This document shows positions 34,847 to 43,243 of a stretch of 64,000 nt of DNA, in pieces (the stretch's first letter is position 1; every line of letters starts with the position of its first letter). The stretch comes from Nocardioides terrigena (GTDB taxonomy: Bacteria > Actinomycetota > Actinomycetes > Propionibacteriales > Nocardioidaceae): assembly GCF_003047265.1 (NCBI RefSeq), contig NZ_PZYY01000007.1, positions 62,001-126,000 of the forward strand. Direction: 5' to 3'. The notes under the pieces were generated by a model. That model saw only the letters and a program-made list of their open reading frames with translations. It was not told the DNA's origin and made no database searches. The position numbers were made by a program, and so were the translations under genes.

Positions 34847-35758
34847 ATGGGTGCAGGACACGGCCACGGCGGGGCCAGCGGCCACGCCGGAGCCAACCAT
34901 CGCTGGAGGCTGGCCGTCGCGTTCGGGCTGGTCGCGACGTTCTTCGTCGTGGAGCTGGTCGTCGGCATCCTCAGCGGGTCGTTGGCGCTGCTGTCCGACG
35001 CCGGACACATGGCGGCCGACGTTGTCGCGCTGGGTGCTGCCCTGGTCGCGACAAAGATCGCCGCGCGTCCGGATTCCACGGGTCGTCGCACCTACGGCTC
35101 GTACCGGGCCGAGGTGTTCGCCTCCGGGCTGTCCGTGCTCCTCATGCTCGGCGTGGCCGCGTTCGTGGTGGTCGAGGCGCTCGGACGAATCGGCGACGTG
35201 GTCGAGGTCGAGACCGGTCCGATGCTGGTGGTCGGGACCGTGGGGCTGGCGATCAACGTTGTCTCGATCTTCCTGCTCCGGGGTGGCGCGGAGGAGTCGC
35301 TCAACATCAAGGGCGCGTACCTCGAGGTCGTCGCCGATGCCGCCGGCAGCGTCGGTGTCATCGCCGCCGGACTGCTGGTCGCCTGGACCGGACGCAGCTG
35401 GTGGGACACGCTCGTCGCGCTGGCGATCGGCGCCTTCGTGGCCGTGCGGGCCGTGGGGCTCGGACGTCAGGTGCTGGCCGTGCTGGGGCAGCATGCTCCG
35501 GCCGGCGTGGATGTCGACGCAATGGCCGACGACCTGGCTGCGGTGCCCGGCGTCGATGACGTGCACGACCTCCATGCCTGGACGCTGACCTCGGGGATGC
35601 ATGTGGCCACGGCACACCTGCTGCTGGCGGCGCACACCGATTCGCAGGGCGTGCTGCACGAGGCCCAACGCCTGCTGCGCGTCGACTACGGCATCGAGCA
35701 CGCGACCCTGCAGGTCGAGTCCAGTCCCACAGCCGGATGCGAGGAAGTCACCTGGTGA
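34847..35758 (+). CDS. CDF-family cation efflux protein (CzcD/ZnT-like)
   Basis: 303 aa with a GAGGAG site. His/Gly-rich start (MGAGHGHGGASGHAG), six membrane helices, the TM2 metal motif LLSDAGHMAADV (D-x-x-x-D with His) and TM5 LEVVADAAGSVGV, giving the HDxxD-type Zn/Cd site, and a C-terminal ACT-like cytosolic domain ending in VHDLHAWTLTSGMHVATAHL. It should export Zn, Cd or Co by proton antiport. It differs from the two tandem short CDF proteins at 39-40.5 kb. Confidence 0.92.
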   Translation: MGAGHGHGGASGHAGANHRWRLAVAFGLVATFFVVELVVGILSGSLALLSDAGHMAADVVALGAALVATKIAARPDSTGRRTYGSYRAEVFASGLSVLLMLGVAAFVVVEALGRIGDVVEVETGPMLVVGTVGLAINVVSIFLLRGGAEESLNIKGAYLEVVADAAGSVGVIAAGLLVAWTGRSWWDTLVALAIGAFVAVRAVGLGRQVLAVLGQHAPAGVDVDAMADDLAAVPGVDDVHDLHAWTLTSGMHVATAHLLLAAHTDSQGVLHEAQRLLRVDYGIEHATLQVESSPTAGCEEVTW

Positions 35759-35774
35759 TGTCGCGCTGGGGCGG

Positions 35775-35942
35775 TCACTCCTTGTTCCGGGGCCCCCGGG
35801 CGATGAGATACATGATCAGGACGGTCGACACCAGGGTGAACAGCCCGATCACCGCCGTTGACAGCGTCTGATTCCCACCGGCAGACGCGACCAGCAGGTC
35901 ACGGGCGATGAGTACACCTCGGGTGGTCCCGGGCATGGTCAC
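35775..35942 (-). CDS. Small single-pass membrane protein after ResC
   Basis: 55 aa from GTG 35942 (overlapping the ResC stop as GTGA) or 53 aa from ATG 35936. One membrane helix (STAVIGLFTLVSTVLIMYLI) and a RGPRNKE end. Too short for the ResBC machinery proper, but its coupling suggests a small accessory subunit. No family recognised. Confidence 0.6.
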   Translation of the reverse strand: MTMPGTTRGVLIARDLLVASAGGNQTLSTAVIGLFTLVSTVLIMYLIARGPRNKE

Positions 35943-36898
35943 ACCCCCGCATAGGAGTGCAACCCGCTGATCCACAGGTTCACCCCGAAGAAGTTGAAGA
36001 GGAACGCCGCGTATCCCGCCAGGGCGAACCAGGCGGCCCTGCGTCCCCGCCAGCCGGCCGTCGACTCGGCGTGCAGGTAGGCGGCGTACATCACCCAGGT
36101 GATGAACGCCCACGTCTCCTTCGGGTCCCAACCCCAGTAGCGGCCCCACGAGTTCTCGGCCCAGACCGCGCCCGCGAGGACCGCGAAGGTCCAGATCGGG
36201 AAGGCGAACATGTGTGCGGCGTGGGCGACCTGAGCGAGCGTCGTGCTGGCGGGCAGGGTCGCGGCGTAGCGGCCGCGGGGAGCGGGGGCTCCGGATGAGA
36301 GAGCACGGCGCTCGGCGCGGTCTCGTACCAGGAACAGTGCGGTCGCCACCGCGCCGAGGCTGAAGATGCCGCCCGAGACGATCGCGGCGGCCACATGGAT
36401 GACCAACCAGTACGAGTCCAGCACGGGAACCAGCTCGTCGACCGGCGTGTAGAAGACCGTGACCGCCATGCCCAGTGCGAGCAGCACGAGTGCCACGATC
36501 CAGACGCCGAACGCCCTGACCGGTTCGCGGGTCAGGAAGAAGAGATAGGCGCCCCCGACCGCCACGGTGCTGACCAGCGCGAACTCGTACATGTTGCCCC
36601 AGGGCGCCCGTCCCGCCGCCAGGCCCCGGGTCACCGTCGCGGCCAGGGTGAGCACGAACCCGGCCAACGCGAGCGATGTGCCGACAGCGCCCCACCGCGC
36701 GCTGCGGGGCGTCTGCATGGTGGCGGTCGAGGGGGGCTCCTGGGCCGTCACGCCGGCCGGGGTGACCGTGGCACGGGCCCGGGGGGTGGTGCGCGTCGCG
36801 GTCTCGGCCGCGTGGGCGAGGAGAGCCAGTGAGTAGACGGCGATGGCCGAGTAGACGAACAGGTTGGAGAGGCTCTCCATCATCGTCGGATCAGTCAT
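35939..36898 (-). CDS. ResC/CcsA-type cytochrome c haem lyase subunit
   Basis: 319 aa, about eight membrane helices. The tryptophan-rich WWD-type motif reads WGRYWGWDPKETWAFITWVM, and flanking His residues (VIHVAAAIV, HAAHMFAF, AYLHAESTAG) are the expected haem ligands; WGNMYEF is also typical. With ResB it forms the system II haem export and ligation complex. It overlaps resB by 4 bases. Complete. Confidence 0.93.
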   Translation of the reverse strand: MTDPTMMESLSNLFVYSAIAVYSLALLAHAAETATRTTPRARATVTPAGVTAQEPPSTATMQTPRSARWGAVGTSLALAGFVLTLAATVTRGLAAGRAPWGNMYEFALVSTVAVGGAYLFFLTREPVRAFGVWIVALVLLALGMAVTVFYTPVDELVPVLDSYWLVIHVAAAIVSGGIFSLGAVATALFLVRDRAERRALSSGAPAPRGRYAATLPASTTLAQVAHAAHMFAFPIWTFAVLAGAVWAENSWGRYWGWDPKETWAFITWVMYAAYLHAESTAGWRGRRAAWFALAGYAAFLFNFFGVNLWISGLHSYAGV

Positions 36899-38562
36899 CG
36901 TCGGTGTCCTTCATGGGTCGAGTCTGCGGGGCGGGGGAGTGGGCCGGGTCTGAGGGCGGCGACGACGGCGTCGGTGTCGCGCGCGTCGAGGGGCCAACGG
37001 GTCAGCGACTGTCCCGCCACCTCGACCGTGCATCGCGATCCGCTGTCCTGAGTGACCCGGACCCATACGCGTCGTCGGCGGATCGCCAGGGACGTCGTGA
37101 GACCGACCAGCAGCATCAGCCCTGCGGCCAGGGATATCTCCTTGCCGGGGTCGTAGGCGATCTGGAAGTTCGCGAACCGGGCCACCTTGTCGAAGGTCAG
37201 GCTGCCCGCGCCCCCGGGGAGGCTCATCGTCTCGCCCACCCGCAGCGCGCGCGAGAACGGTTGTCCGTCGCGCTGCATCGCCTGTTCCATCCCGCTCTTG
37301 TCGAGGGTGAAGACAGACTGGGGACTACCGGCGTCCATGCCGAGGTCACCGGTGAAGGCCGTCAGGAACAGTTGCGGGTTGAAGGCATCGGGAAACGCGG
37401 AGTACGGCCCCTGCTCCCCGATGTCGGCTGTCGGCAGGAAGAAGCCCTCGAACCCCAGCTGCTGCGGCACCGCGTCAGGTGCCTTGATGACACCGTCGGA
37501 GGCGTACGAGCTGTCGTTGGGCAAGAAGATCACCGGTCCGGAGAACGCCACGTCGCCGCGAGCGTCGCGCACCGTCACCACGGGTGCGTACCCGTGACCG
37601 GTGAGGAAGGCCTTCGTCTCGTTGATGTCGAGGGGGTGGTTGGGGCGGACCTCCTGTCTCCTCACCTCCGGGTTCGTGCCCGTGCGATACGACAGTGCAG
37701 CGTTGAAGTACCTCGGTTCGCCGATCTTGGCGCCGCTGGTCTCGAACTTCGCCTCGAAGTCCTCGAGCGTGATCGAGAACGGCTCCAGGTTCTCCGTGTC
37801 CGTCCACACCGAGGGCGTGAAGGCGTCGTACTCCGATCGGACGTTGGTGAAGGTGGATCCCTCGGCGAGCGCGATCCTGCCCTCGAAGCCGAACAACCGC
37901 CCGGCCGCGACGCCGACGAGCAACACCAGCAGCGACAGGTGGAAGACGAGATTCCCCAGCTCGCGGACGTAGCCCTTCTCGGCGCGCACCTCATTGCCTC
38001 GAGCCTCCACCCGGAAGCCGCGGCGTCGCAGCACTCGCTGCGCCACATCCACCGGAGACTCCTCGGTGCTCGAACCGCCTCCGGGCACAGTGTCCGACCA
38101 TCGCGAGTGGCATTCCATGCGCGCCAGATTCGTAGGTGCGGCGACGGGGGCGGAGCGCACCGATCGCCACAATCGGGCGCATCGGGGCAGCACACACCCG
38201 GTCATGGACACGAGGAGCAGTAGATAGACGGCGGCGAACCACGGAGAGGCGTAGACCTCGAACATGCCCAGGCGATCCAGCCATGGGTAGAGATCGGGAT
38301 TGTCGCGCGCGAACTTAGTCACCGCCGCGGGATCGCTGGCGACATTGCGCTGCGGCAGAAGCGACCCCGGAATCGCCGCGACGGCCAGGAAGGTCAGGAG
38401 GATGACCGCGGTCCGCATCGATGTGAGCGACCGCCACCCCCACCGGAGCCACCCCCAACCGTGCGTGGGCGAGCCGTTGGTCTCGGTCGACGCCCCAACA
38501 CTCTCGGTGATCTGTGTGGACACGGCCTGCCTCAGGGGATGCGACGGGGGAGCGGACGCCAC
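36895..38562 (-). CDS. resB: ResB-type cytochrome c biogenesis protein
   Basis: 555 aa. Three N-terminal helices (about 46-62, 105-123 and 205-222) and a C-terminal one near 468-488 enclose a large external domain. Features: LRTMRTAVILLTFLAVAAIPG-type start region, ARLWRSVRSAPVAAP, LGNLVFHLSLLVLLVGVAAG and DPGKEISLAAGLMLLVG. It is the apocytochrome chaperone part of ResBC. It is first in its operon and starts 5 bases from operator F. Confidence 0.92.
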   Translation of the reverse strand: MASAPPSHPLRQAVSTQITESVGASTETNGSPTHGWGWLRWGWRSLTSMRTAVILLTFLAVAAIPGSLLPQRNVASDPAAVTKFARDNPDLYPWLDRLGMFEVYASPWFAAVYLLLLVSMTGCVLPRCARLWRSVRSAPVAAPTNLARMECHSRWSDTVPGGGSSTEESPVDVAQRVLRRRGFRVEARGNEVRAEKGYVRELGNLVFHLSLLVLLVGVAAGRLFGFEGRIALAEGSTFTNVRSEYDAFTPSVWTDTENLEPFSITLEDFEAKFETSGAKIGEPRYFNAALSYRTGTNPEVRRQEVRPNHPLDINETKAFLTGHGYAPVVTVRDARGDVAFSGPVIFLPNDSSYASDGVIKAPDAVPQQLGFEGFFLPTADIGEQGPYSAFPDAFNPQLFLTAFTGDLGMDAGSPQSVFTLDKSGMEQAMQRDGQPFSRALRVGETMSLPGGAGSLTFDKVARFANFQIAYDPGKEISLAAGLMLLVGLTTSLAIRRRRVWVRVTQDSGSRCTVEVAGQSLTRWPLDARDTDAVVAALRPGPLPRPADSTHEGHRR

Positions 38563-38566
38563 GGTA

Positions 38567-38585
38567 CTACTAACTCATCTAGTAG
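38567..38585 (-). promoter_or_regulatory. BlaI-type operator F
   Basis: CTACTAAC-TCA-TCTAGTAG, exact TACTA-N7-TAGTA core, only 5 bases from the ResB start and 113 from the divergent ArsR gene. Its nearness to the ResB ATG implies a very short leader or an alternative start downstream. Confidence 0.65.
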
Positions 38586-38697
38586 TCGCCGACGGGCCAA
38601 TTCATGCGCTGGCATCGTCGCACCACGATGAATCAAGGGGAGGTGGACGCTGGGCGCGACTTGACGGGTGCCCGGCCCACCCGTCTAGTATCGCCAT

Positions 38698-39078
38698 ATG
38701 ACGATGACAAAGGCGCAGGGCGTTGATGCTCATGCTGGCCCCGCTGATGGGTTGACTGCGGCTGCCTGTCTGTTCCATGGGTTTGCCGACTCGTCCCGCA
38801 TCGCCCTGCTGCGGCACCTCGCACTTGGTGAGCACCGCGTCGTGGACCTCACCGCGCACCTAGGTCTCGCCCAGTCGACGGTGTCGAAGCACCTCCAGTG
38901 TCTTCGGGACTGCGGGCTCGTCACCGCCCGCCCCGAAGGTCGAGCAACCGTCTACTCGCTCAATCACTCCGACGCGCTGACGGACCTGTGGACAGCAGCC
39001 GAACGGCTCCTCGAAGCGACCGGCGACGCCGTGGTCCTGTGCCCCAACTACGGCACCGACACCCTCAGCGACGCCTGA
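38698..39078 (+). CDS. CmtR-like ArsR-family Cd/Pb sensor
   Basis: 126 aa. ArsR winged helix with recognition helix AQSTVSKHLQCLRDCGLVTA. Cys68 and Cys72 in that helix and Cys115 in the tail (VVLCPNYG) match the three cysteine ligands of M. tuberculosis CmtR (Cys57, Cys61, Cys102) in order and close to the same spacing, so it should sense Cd(II) or Pb(II). Its stop overlaps the CDF start (TGATG), so it likely represses its own exporter operon. Confidence 0.9.
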   Translation: MTMTKAQGVDAHAGPADGLTAAACLFHGFADSSRIALLRHLALGEHRVVDLTAHLGLAQSTVSKHLQCLRDCGLVTARPEGRATVYSLNHSDALTDLWTAAERLLEATGDAVVLCPNYGTDTLSDA

Positions 39079-39884
39079 TGACCACCACCCACACCCACGC
39101 CCTGACGCTGACGGTTGATGCCCGTAAGAGGCTGGGCCGCCGTGCCCAACTCCTCGCTGGGGCATCGGTCGCCTATAACGGCATCGAGGCTGTCATCGCC
39201 ATCACGGCCGGTGTGCTCGCGGGGTCGGTCGCGCTGGTCGGGTTCGGCCTCGACTCCATCGTTGAGGTCTCCTCCGGGCTCATCATCTTGTGGCAGTTCC
39301 GGCACCCACTGCCCGAGTCCCGCGAACGCACTGCGCTGCGGCTCATGGCCGTGTCTTTCTTCGGCCTCGCCGCGTACGTGACGTTTGAGTCCCTCCGGGC
39401 GCTGCTTACCGGTCACCACCCCGAACCGTCGACTGTGGGTATCGCACTGGCTGCCGTCTCGTTGGTCGTCATGCCGTTCCTGTCCTGGGCGCAGCGGCGC
39501 ACCGGTCGGGCGCTCGGCTCGAACGCGGTGGTCGCTGACTCCACCCAGACGCTGCTGTGCACCTATCTGTCCGCCGTCCTGCTCGTCGGACTGGTTCTGA
39601 ATGCCACCCTTGGATGGTCTTGGGCCGACCCCATTGCCGGGCTCATCATCGCCGCTGTCGCCGTTCGTGAAGGTGTGGAGGCATGGAAGGGTGAGGGATG
39701 CGCCTGCGGACCGGTCGCCTGCCTCCCGAACGCAACCTCGGACAGCGCTATCACCACTGGTGAAGCCGACGGCTGTGGTTGTACCGAAGACGCAGCGGGA
39801 TGCTCCGATGGCTGCTGCACCCCTGCAAACACAGACGGTGACAGCACCGACACCGGCGTGCTGAAGATTGGTCGGAGGCCCTGA
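39078..39884 (+). CDS. Short CDF-like cation transporter with Cys-rich tail
   Basis: 268 aa; ATG overlaps the ArsR stop. Six membrane helices, with VGFGLDSIVEVSSGLIILW and LGSNAVVADSTQTLLCTYLS holding the paired Asp metal sites (D-x-x-x-E and D-x-x-x-T variants). It lacks the usual C-terminal cytosolic domain; instead it ends in a 60-residue tail with nine cysteines (GEGCACGPVACLP and DGCGCTEDAAGC, SDGCC). The tail could hold soft metals such as Cd, delivered to the pore or used in sensing. It is coupled to the next gene (TGATG). Confidence 0.85.
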   Translation: MTTTHTHALTLTVDARKRLGRRAQLLAGASVAYNGIEAVIAITAGVLAGSVALVGFGLDSIVEVSSGLIILWQFRHPLPESRERTALRLMAVSFFGLAAYVTFESLRALLTGHHPEPSTVGIALAAVSLVVMPFLSWAQRRTGRALGSNAVVADSTQTLLCTYLSAVLLVGLVLNATLGWSWADPIAGLIIAAVAVREGVEAWKGEGCACGPVACLPNATSDSAITTGEADGCGCTEDAAGCSDGCCTPANTDGDSTDTGVLKIGRRP

Positions 39885-40564
39885 TGTCGAACCCTGCCCT
39901 CAACGTCCCCGGATCCACCACCCTAACCGAAGCCGAAACCGAACGGCTCACCCGTCGCGGCCTCCGGCTCGCACAGTTCACCGTCGCCTACAACGTCATC
40001 GAAGGCGCGGTCGCCATCACCGTCGGCCTCATGGCAGGGCTTGTCTCCCTCGTCGGGTTCGGCATCGACTCAGGCATCGAGTCTGCCGCGTCCGTCCTCG
40101 TCGGCTTGCGCTTGGCGGCCCGGTTGCGCCACGGCGAGGCCGACGAGGCCAAGGAGCGTCGCGCTCTCAAGGCCGTCGCGGTCACGTTCTTCGTGCTCGC
40201 CGCCTACGTCACCATTGAAGGCATCCGCTCCCTCATCGAAGGGGAGTCGCCCGACCAGTCCACGGTCGGCATCATCCTGCTCGCCGCATCCGTCATCGTC
40301 ATGCCGCTGCTGGCCCGCGCCAAGCGACAGGTCGGGGAAGCGCTCGGCGGTGACAAGCTGATTCTTGCCGATGCCGCCGAAACCAAAATCTGCGTGCTGC
40401 TCAGCATCTCCACCCTCATCGGCCTCGGCCTGTACGCCCTCACCGGAGCCGCATGGCTCGACCCGGTCGCGGGCTTCGTCATCGCCTTGTTCGCCATCAA
40501 CGAAGGACGCGAAGCCTGGGAAGGCGAACTCGTCGACGATGACGACGACGACGATGACTACTGA
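39884..40564 (+). CDS. Short CDF-like cation transporter with poly-Asp tail
   Basis: 226 aa, a paralogue of the preceding protein (shared YNVIEGAVAITVGLMAG, VGFGIDS, AAYVTIEGIRSL, STVGI, LADPAETK-like segment). Metal motifs are GIDSGIESAASV and LADAAETKICVLLS. In place of a Cys tail it ends with eight consecutive Asp before Tyr. The codons of that acidic tail also contain the start codon of lspA in another frame (40539/40554). Tandem paralogues may act as a heterodimer. Confidence 0.85.
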   Translation: MSNPALNVPGSTTLTEAETERLTRRGLRLAQFTVAYNVIEGAVAITVGLMAGLVSLVGFGIDSGIESAASVLVGLRLAARLRHGEADEAKERRALKAVAVTFFVLAAYVTIEGIRSLIEGESPDQSTVGIILLAASVIVMPLLARAKRQVGEALGGDKLILADAAETKICVLLSISTLIGLGLYALTGAAWLDPVAGFVIALFAINEGREAWEGELVDDDDDDDDY

Positions 40565-41111
40565 GCGCGCCAAGCCACCACTGGCTCGGCGTGGCCTATT
40601 CCTCGTGGTCGCAGCACTCGTGGTCGCCGCCGACGTAGCCACCAAGCACATAGCAGCCACCGTGTGGACCGACCAGCCGGTCACCCTGCTCGACGGTTGG
40701 GTGCGGCTCACCGAATCACGCAACCCCGGTGCCGCGTTCGGCATGGGCACCTCGCTCACCCCCGTCCTGACTCTCCTCGCCGCAGCCGTTGTCATCGGGG
40801 TGCTCGCCTACTCAGGTCGCTACCGCACCCGTCGGGCAGCTCTTGTCATGGGGCTCGTGCTCGGCGGAGCGGCGGGAAACCTCATCGATCGGCTGTTCCG
40901 AACCCCCGGACCCATGCGCGGACACGTCGTCGACTGGATTGACATAGGAGCATGGCCCAACTTCAACCTCGCCGACTCTGCCCTCGTGACGGCCTGCGCC
41001 CTTGTGTTCGCCGCGTCCGTCCTCACACAGCCAGACACCAACACTGAGTCGCCCGGCCCCAACATCACAAGGCCCCAGACGCGCGGGTCAAAGCGCGTGC
41101 GCGAGGAATGA
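40554..41111 (+). CDS. lspA: Lipoprotein signal peptidase II
   Basis: 185 aa from ATG 40554 (ATG 40539 is in frame). Four membrane helices; catalytic boxes LTESRNPGAAFGMG, GGAAGNLIDRLF and VVDWIDIGAWPNFNLADSAL supply the two catalytic Asp. It removes lipoprotein signal peptides. It overlaps the upstream CDF gene by 11 bases and together with lnt gives the island its own lipoprotein-processing enzymes. Length is normal. Confidence 0.95.
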   Translation: MTTERAKPPLARRGLFLVVAALVVAADVATKHIAATVWTDQPVTLLDGWVRLTESRNPGAAFGMGTSLTPVLTLLAAAVVIGVLAYSGRYRTRRAALVMGLVLGGAAGNLIDRLFRTPGPMRGHVVDWIDIGAWPNFNLADSALVTACALVFAASVLTQPDTNTESPGPNITRPQTRGSKRVREE

Positions 41112-41126
41112 GGGGGGTCCAGCGTC

Positions 41127-41768
41127 ATGACGGTCGCAGCACTCGCGATCTATGCGATCTACCTCGGTGTGGCGTTCGGGGTGCGGACCTGGGTGCAGTG
41201 GCGCAGGACGGGTGACACCGGCTTCCGCGGGCTGTCCGGACGCCCGTTCAGCGCGGAGTGGTGGGCCGGCGCGTTGTTCGCGGCGGCCCTCGCAGCAGGC
41301 CTCCTCGGCCCCGTTCTCGCCCTCGCAGGTTTGCCGCTCGTCGGCCCACTCGACCACCAGTTCGTCGCCGTGGCCGGACTGGTCGTGGCCACCGTCGGCG
41401 TGGGCGCCACCTTCGTCACGCAGTTGGACATGGGCACCAGCTGGCGGATCGGCGTGGATGCCGAGGAACGCACCGAACTGGTCACCGGCGGGACCTTCCG
41501 GCACGTGCGGAACCCCATCTTCACCGCCATGGCGGTCACCGGACTGGGCCTCACGATGATGGTGCCCAACGTCATCACCCTGCTGGGCGCCGTCCTTCTC
41601 CTCGTCGCGCTGGAGCTCCAGGTCCGTGTCGTGGAGGAGCCCTACCTGCGCTCGATGCACGGGGCGTCGTACGCCGATTACGCCGCCGGCGTGGGCCGGT
41701 TCCTGCCCGGCGTCGGTCGGCTGGAGCCTCCGGTGGTCGGCGTCCCTCACACTCCGAACAACAGGTAG
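41127..41768 (+). CDS. Isoprenylcysteine methyltransferase-like membrane protein
   Basis: 213 aa, five membrane helices. The C-terminal half has the ICMT/phospholipid methyltransferase signature LVTGGTFRHVRNPIFTAMAV, then VVEEPYLRSMHGASYADYAA. Such proteins methylate small lipids or carboxyl groups using SAM; the substrate in bacteria is rarely known. It is 15 bases after lspA and is likely in the same operon. Its last 22 bases overlap the convergent gene. Confidence 0.85.
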   Translation: MTVAALAIYAIYLGVAFGVRTWVQWRRTGDTGFRGLSGRPFSAEWWAGALFAAALAAGLLGPVLALAGLPLVGPLDHQFVAVAGLVVATVGVGATFVTQLDMGTSWRIGVDAEERTELVTGGTFRHVRNPIFTAMAVTGLGLTMMVPNVITLLGAVLLLVALELQVRVVEEPYLRSMHGASYADYAAGVGRFLPGVGRLEPPVVGVPHTPNNR

Positions 41769-43063
41769 AGCCCACTGAAGGTGTAGAGCGTCATGGCTGC
41801 CAGCAGGGGGAGCTGCCCGGTCGTCCGCAGACGCGCCGGCAGGAGTTCCAGGGAGCGGTCGTGGGCGGCGATCACGCCGAGCACGTGGCCGCTCACGATG
41901 GCCAGGACCTTGGTGGTGGCCAAGAACGTCGGATGGAGGGAGAGCCAGTAGTTGACCTGCAGGCCGGCCGTTCCGATGAGGTTGGACCCGTTGTCGAGCG
42001 GATCGCTCATGAGTATGAGCGTCTCCTGGCCCGTCTCCACGAAGTAGGTCAGGTAGTGGGCGACCATGTAACCCACGATGATGGGTACGAGCGAGTGGGC
42101 GAGCGCAGCCGGGTGCGTGCGACGCGACGGACCGATGTCCCCGACGCCCACCGTGGTCGCGGCCGCGAAAGTCAGCCCCACGATGAGGCACGCTGCCAGC
42201 AGCAGTCCCGTCTCCAGCAGGGCAACGTTCGCGGTGGTCTGCTGGGAGAAGCGGAGCCAGGAGTTCGACGAACGGAAACTGTCGAACGCCGTGCTCCCCA
42301 ACAGCACGGAGACCACCGCCACCAGCCCCGGACCCGGCGAGACGTGCGCGAGGTTGTACAGCGGTTTGCGCACGACCAGCACGCCGTCGTCGCGTCGAGC
42401 CCACGGAGAGAGATGGGCGACCAACGTGGAGTACACCTCGAACGGATCGACACGCTCGAGCCATCGCGACCCCCAGAGCAGGCTCCCGATGATGGTCACG
42501 GCGAAGTACAGCGCGAACCACAACCGGACGGGGCCCAGGTACTGGTTACCGGGATAGACCAGCTCCAGCCAGACGAACGCAAACAACCCGACGGACGCCC
42601 CCCAGTAGCCGAGGCGTTCGGGGAACGGCGCGAGACCACGTCCCTGGTCGAGACCGGCCGCTCGGGACAGAACCAGGTGCGCGGTGCGCGATGGGCTGAC
42701 TGCCTTGAAGAACGGACCGAACAGCAAGGACATGGGCACGATGCCCACCCACAACCAGACGTAGACGACACCGAAGGTGGGGTTCACCAACAGGTCTGGA
42801 CCGAGGATCGCGGCCCAGGCGACGTAGGCCGCCACCAGGAGACCTGTGGCGCGCAATGCCCACACGAAGAACGTGCTGTCGACGAGGCGTGAGATCGCTG
42901 CGGGCGCGGGCCTCCCTGCGTCACGTCCGCCGAACCTGGGTCGACGCCACGCGAAGAACAGGATCACGAACGACAACGCCAGTGCGGCCGTACCACCGAG
43001 GATGGCGAAGGACGCGGGGATGGGCAGGTCACTGGCTCCGCCGAGCCCATGCGCGAGAGTCAC
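41747..43063 (-). CDS. Large polytopic membrane protein, unknown function
   Basis: 438 aa with about ten hydrophobic segments. It begins THA-like (MTLAHGLGGASDLPIP), a pattern shared by several actinobacterial membrane proteins encoded beside copper and cytochrome c genes. Conserved-looking pieces include WLWVGIVPMSLLFGPFFKAVSP, VGYMVAHYLTYFVETG and HVLGVIAAHDRSLELLP, with several membrane His residues (AHYLTYF, SGHVLGVIAAHD) that might bind haem or metal. No enzyme family is assigned. Operator G lies about 135 bases upstream. Confidence 0.75.
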   Translation of the reverse strand: MTLAHGLGGASDLPIPASFAILGGTAALALSFVILFFAWRRPRFGGRDAGRPAPAAISRLVDSTFFVWALRATGLLVAAYVAWAAILGPDLLVNPTFGVVYVWLWVGIVPMSLLFGPFFKAVSPSRTAHLVLSRAAGLDQGRGLAPFPERLGYWGASVGLFAFVWLELVYPGNQYLGPVRLWFALYFAVTIIGSLLWGSRWLERVDPFEVYSTLVAHLSPWARRDDGVLVVRKPLYNLAHVSPGPGLVAVVSVLLGSTAFDSFRSSNSWLRFSQQTTANVALLETGLLLAACLIVGLTFAAATTVGVGDIGPSRRTHPAALAHSLVPIIVGYMVAHYLTYFVETGQETLILMSDPLDNGSNLIGTAGLQVNYWLSLHPTFLATTKVLAIVSGHVLGVIAAHDRSLELLPARLRTTGQLPLLAAMTLYTFSGLYLLFGV

Positions 43064-43197
43064 GACAGCTCACCGAAGGTCACAGGCCGCAACCCGCGGG
43101 TCCCCGCCGGGATCGTCGAGCGGAAGCGCGTGCGGTGTCCAGACACGGTCATACGCCATCCCTTCCGTCCTCCGGGCTCATGGTCAGCGCCGGCAAT

Positions 43198-43216
43198 CTA
43201 CTACCCGTGCTCGTAG
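43198..43216 (-). promoter_or_regulatory. BlaI-type operator G
   Basis: CTACTACC-CGT-GCTCGTAG: left half one change from consensus, right half with three. It lies upstream of the 438-aa membrane protein gene and just after the M23 gene. This is the weakest of the eight sites. Confidence 0.45.
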
Positions 43217-43243
43217 TTGCGGCGGGGTGCTCCCCGAGCATCG

